NCBI GenBank assembly: GCA_902497095.1
Contig: CABVDD010000033.1
Location: 1-23,631 of the forward strand
Direction: 5' to 3'
Source of the DNA: an uncultured Faecalicoccus sp.
Lineage (GTDB): Bacteria; Bacillota_I; Bacilli_A; Erysipelotrichales; Erysipelotrichaceae
Length of the DNA stretch: 23,631 nt
The notes under the pieces are model-generated. The model did not search any database, was not told the origin of the DNA, and worked only from the letters and a program-made list of their open reading frames with translations. Below, in pieces: positions 22,795 through 23,631 of this stretch. Position 1 is the first letter of the stretch. Each line of letters begins with the position of its first letter. The translations under genes were made by a program, and so were the position numbers.

Positions 22795-22812
22795 AATTCT
22801 AGTCGTTTTTTT
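22787..22812 (+). terminator. Terminator of the upp-atp operon
   Basis: A perfect 20-base palindrome at 22787-22806, ACGACTAG with CTAGTCGT around AATT, is followed by a T-run to 22812. The atpC stop TAG (22792-22794) is part of the 5' arm. Confidence 0.9.
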
Positions 22813-22814
22813 AT

Positions 22815-22827
22815 TATACTTATCGTA
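22815..22827 (+). promoter_or_regulatory. -10 element placed for leaderless transcription of the HAD gene
   Basis: TATACT at 22815-22820 starts three bases after the terminator T-run and puts position +1 at 22827, the A of the start codon. There is no Shine-Dalgarno site between the terminator and the ATG. The region 16-18 bases upstream is the terminator stem and gives no good -35. Confidence 0.5.
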
Positions 22828-23504
22828 TGCTTACAACGATATTTATGGATGTAGATAACACTTTATTGGATTTTAATGCATGTGCTCTTGCCTCTATGCA
22901 GGATGCTTTTGCGTATTTTCACCTTCCATTTTCTAAGGAAAAAGTTTTTCCTGTGTTTTTAGATATCAATTCAAAATTGTGGACACAGATCGAAGATGGT
23001 GTTTTAACGAAAGAACAACACTATCAAATACGTTGGAAAACGATTTTAGAAGCACTTCACATTCCTTTTGATGGAATTACGCTTGAAAATAAATTTGTTG
23101 AAGGACTACATGAATATGCGATTCCTATAGAAGGGGCTAAAGACCTTTTAGAATATTTGAAATCTAAATATATAATTTGTGTCGCTTCTAATGCCCCTTA
23201 TGAGCAGCAAATGCATCGTTTACAACTCTCTGGATTTTCTAAATACATGGATGCTTTTTATATATCTGAAAAAATCGGATATCAAAAACCTTCTAAACAA
23301 TTTTTCATGCACTGTTTAAATGAACAAGGAATATCGAATGAGCAAGCCATTGTAATTGGTGATTCTTTACAAGCCGATATTCAAGGCGGTATTAATGCGA
23401 ATATACAGACAATTTGGTTCAATCCTACGCATAAACCTATTAAAAATGGATGTAAACCAACGTATGAAGTTGATTTTTTAAAAAAAATTAAAAAAATTTT
23501 ATAA
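22827..23504 (+). CDS. HAD-superfamily nucleotidase, YjjG-like (non-canonical pyrimidine nucleotidase)
   Basis: A 225-residue HAD hydrolase with a cap domain. Motif I is DVDNTLLDF (nucleophile Asp8, acid/base Asp10), motif II the VASNAPY serine, motif III the lysine of GYQKPS, and motif IV GDSLQADIQGG. The DNTLLDF start and the NSKLWTQIEDGVLTKEQ cap segment resemble YjjG/YfnB-type enzymes, which dephosphorylate nucleoside monophosphates and help remove damaged or non-canonical pyrimidines. Other HAD substrates are possible. The start at 22827 keeps the first beta strand; the next Met (residue 7) would remove it. The last codons (KKIKKIL) are an A/T tract that also looks like an UP element for the following tRNA promoter. 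No terminator follows. Confidence 0.82.
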   Translation: MLTTIFMDVDNTLLDFNACALASMQDAFAYFHLPFSKEKVFPVFLDINSKLWTQIEDGVLTKEQHYQIRWKTILEALHIPFDGITLENKFVEGLHEYAIPIEGAKDLLEYLKSKYIICVASNAPYEQQMHRLQLSGFSKYMDAFYISEKIGYQKPSKQFFMHCLNEQGISNEQAIVIGDSLQADIQGGINANIQTIWFNPTHKPIKNGCKPTYEVDFLKKIKKIL

Positions 23505-23539
23505 AAAGTGTTGCAATAGTATATACATCGTGGTAATAT
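23489..23539 (+). promoter_or_regulatory. Strong tRNA promoter with UP element and extended -10
   Basis: TTGCAA (23511-23516) and TAATAT (23534-23539) are 17 bases apart, with TGG directly before the -10 (23531-23533). The 22 bases upstream of the -35 (23489-23510) consist of A- and T-tracts that match the known UP-element consensus at 13 of its 15 specified positions by hand alignment. Transcription would start near 23546, giving a 34-base leader with a small hairpin (GCGCT with AGCGT) before the tRNA. Confidence 0.7.
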
Positions 23540-23579
23540 AAATGAGCGCTGATGAGTAGCGTTCCTGATCTTAAAACTT

Positions 23580-23631
23580 GGAGAAGTACTCAAGTGGTTG
23601 AAGAGGTGCCCCTGCTAAGGGTATAGGTCGG
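23580..23631 (+). tRNA. tRNA-Ser(GCU), cut by the window edge
   Basis: Acceptor arm GGAGAAG starts at 23580. It is followed by the linker TA, a D arm CTC...GAG typical of bacterial tRNA-Ser, and the anticodon arm TGCCC/GGGTA with loop CTGCTAA, anticodon GCT. It reads AGC and AGU serine codons. The start of the variable region is seen; the T arm and 3' acceptor strand lie beyond the window. More tRNA genes may follow. Confidence 0.93.

Noticed and set aside
23548..23575. CTGATGAG upstream of tRNA-Ser, like the core of a hammerhead ribozyme
   Set aside because: The required second core (GAAA after stem II) and the three-stem arrangement are missing. The bases form only a small five-pair hairpin in the tRNA leader.
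1..23631. CRISPR arrays, insertion sequences, prophage or other transferred islands
   Set aside because: No regularly spaced repeats, transposase or integrase frames, or terminal inverted repeats were seen. Gene order and base use are even across the window.

Overview
The window is AT-rich and densely coding. Strong Shine-Dalgarno sites, short rho-independent terminators and Bacillus-like gene order point to an anaerobic, fermentative member of the Bacillota. A class close to Erysipelotrichia is my best guess, but it is an inference from overall protein character, not a proven placement. No insertion sequence, prophage, CRISPR array or rRNA gene is visible. The only RNA gene is a tRNA-Ser cut by the right edge.

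Layout. (1) 1-1609: the last codons of an unrecognised upstream gene, a strong bidirectional terminator, a minus-strand MFS (UMF1/Atg22-like) transporter, and a divergent promoter region holding a perfect 17-bp tandem repeat. (2) 1616-5836: a two-gene operon for a large ATP-dependent activase/dehydratase-like iron-sulfur system of the 2-hydroxyacyl-CoA dehydratase superfamily. Its substrate is unknown. (3) 5814-8681: a convergent small (p)ppGpp synthetase, then a DUF975/CmpB-like fusion membrane protein and an SMR-family exporter. (4) 8704-9873: rpsF-ssb-rpsR with its own promoter and a structured leader. (5) 9889-15284: the yybS-like DUF2232 gene, gdpP, rplI, dnaB and a WalJ/YycJ metallo-hydrolase, in the Bacillus order and tightly overlapped. 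(6) 15364-22812: upp fused by overlap to a complete F-type ATP synthase operon, atpZ-I-B-E-F-H-A-G-D-C. (7) 22815-23631: a YjjG-like HAD nucleotidase and a strong promoter in front of tRNA-Ser(GCU).

How the genes work together. Most of the window is housekeeping: translation (S6, S18, L9, tRNA-Ser), replication (SSB, DnaB), nucleotide salvage (Upp, YjjG) and energy coupling (ATP synthase). Two second-messenger enzymes are present, a c-di-AMP phosphodiesterase (GdpP) and a small alarmone synthetase. The c subunit of the ATP synthase carries two membrane glutamates in a Na+-type context, which suggests a sodium-coupled rotor.

The least understood part is the activase/dehydratase-like pair at 1616-5771. 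Other points worth a second look are two apparently leaderless genes placed directly behind terminators, a near-consensus UP element built into the 3' end of a coding gene, stop codons embedded in terminator stems, and a duplicated -10 element in front of the MFS gene.
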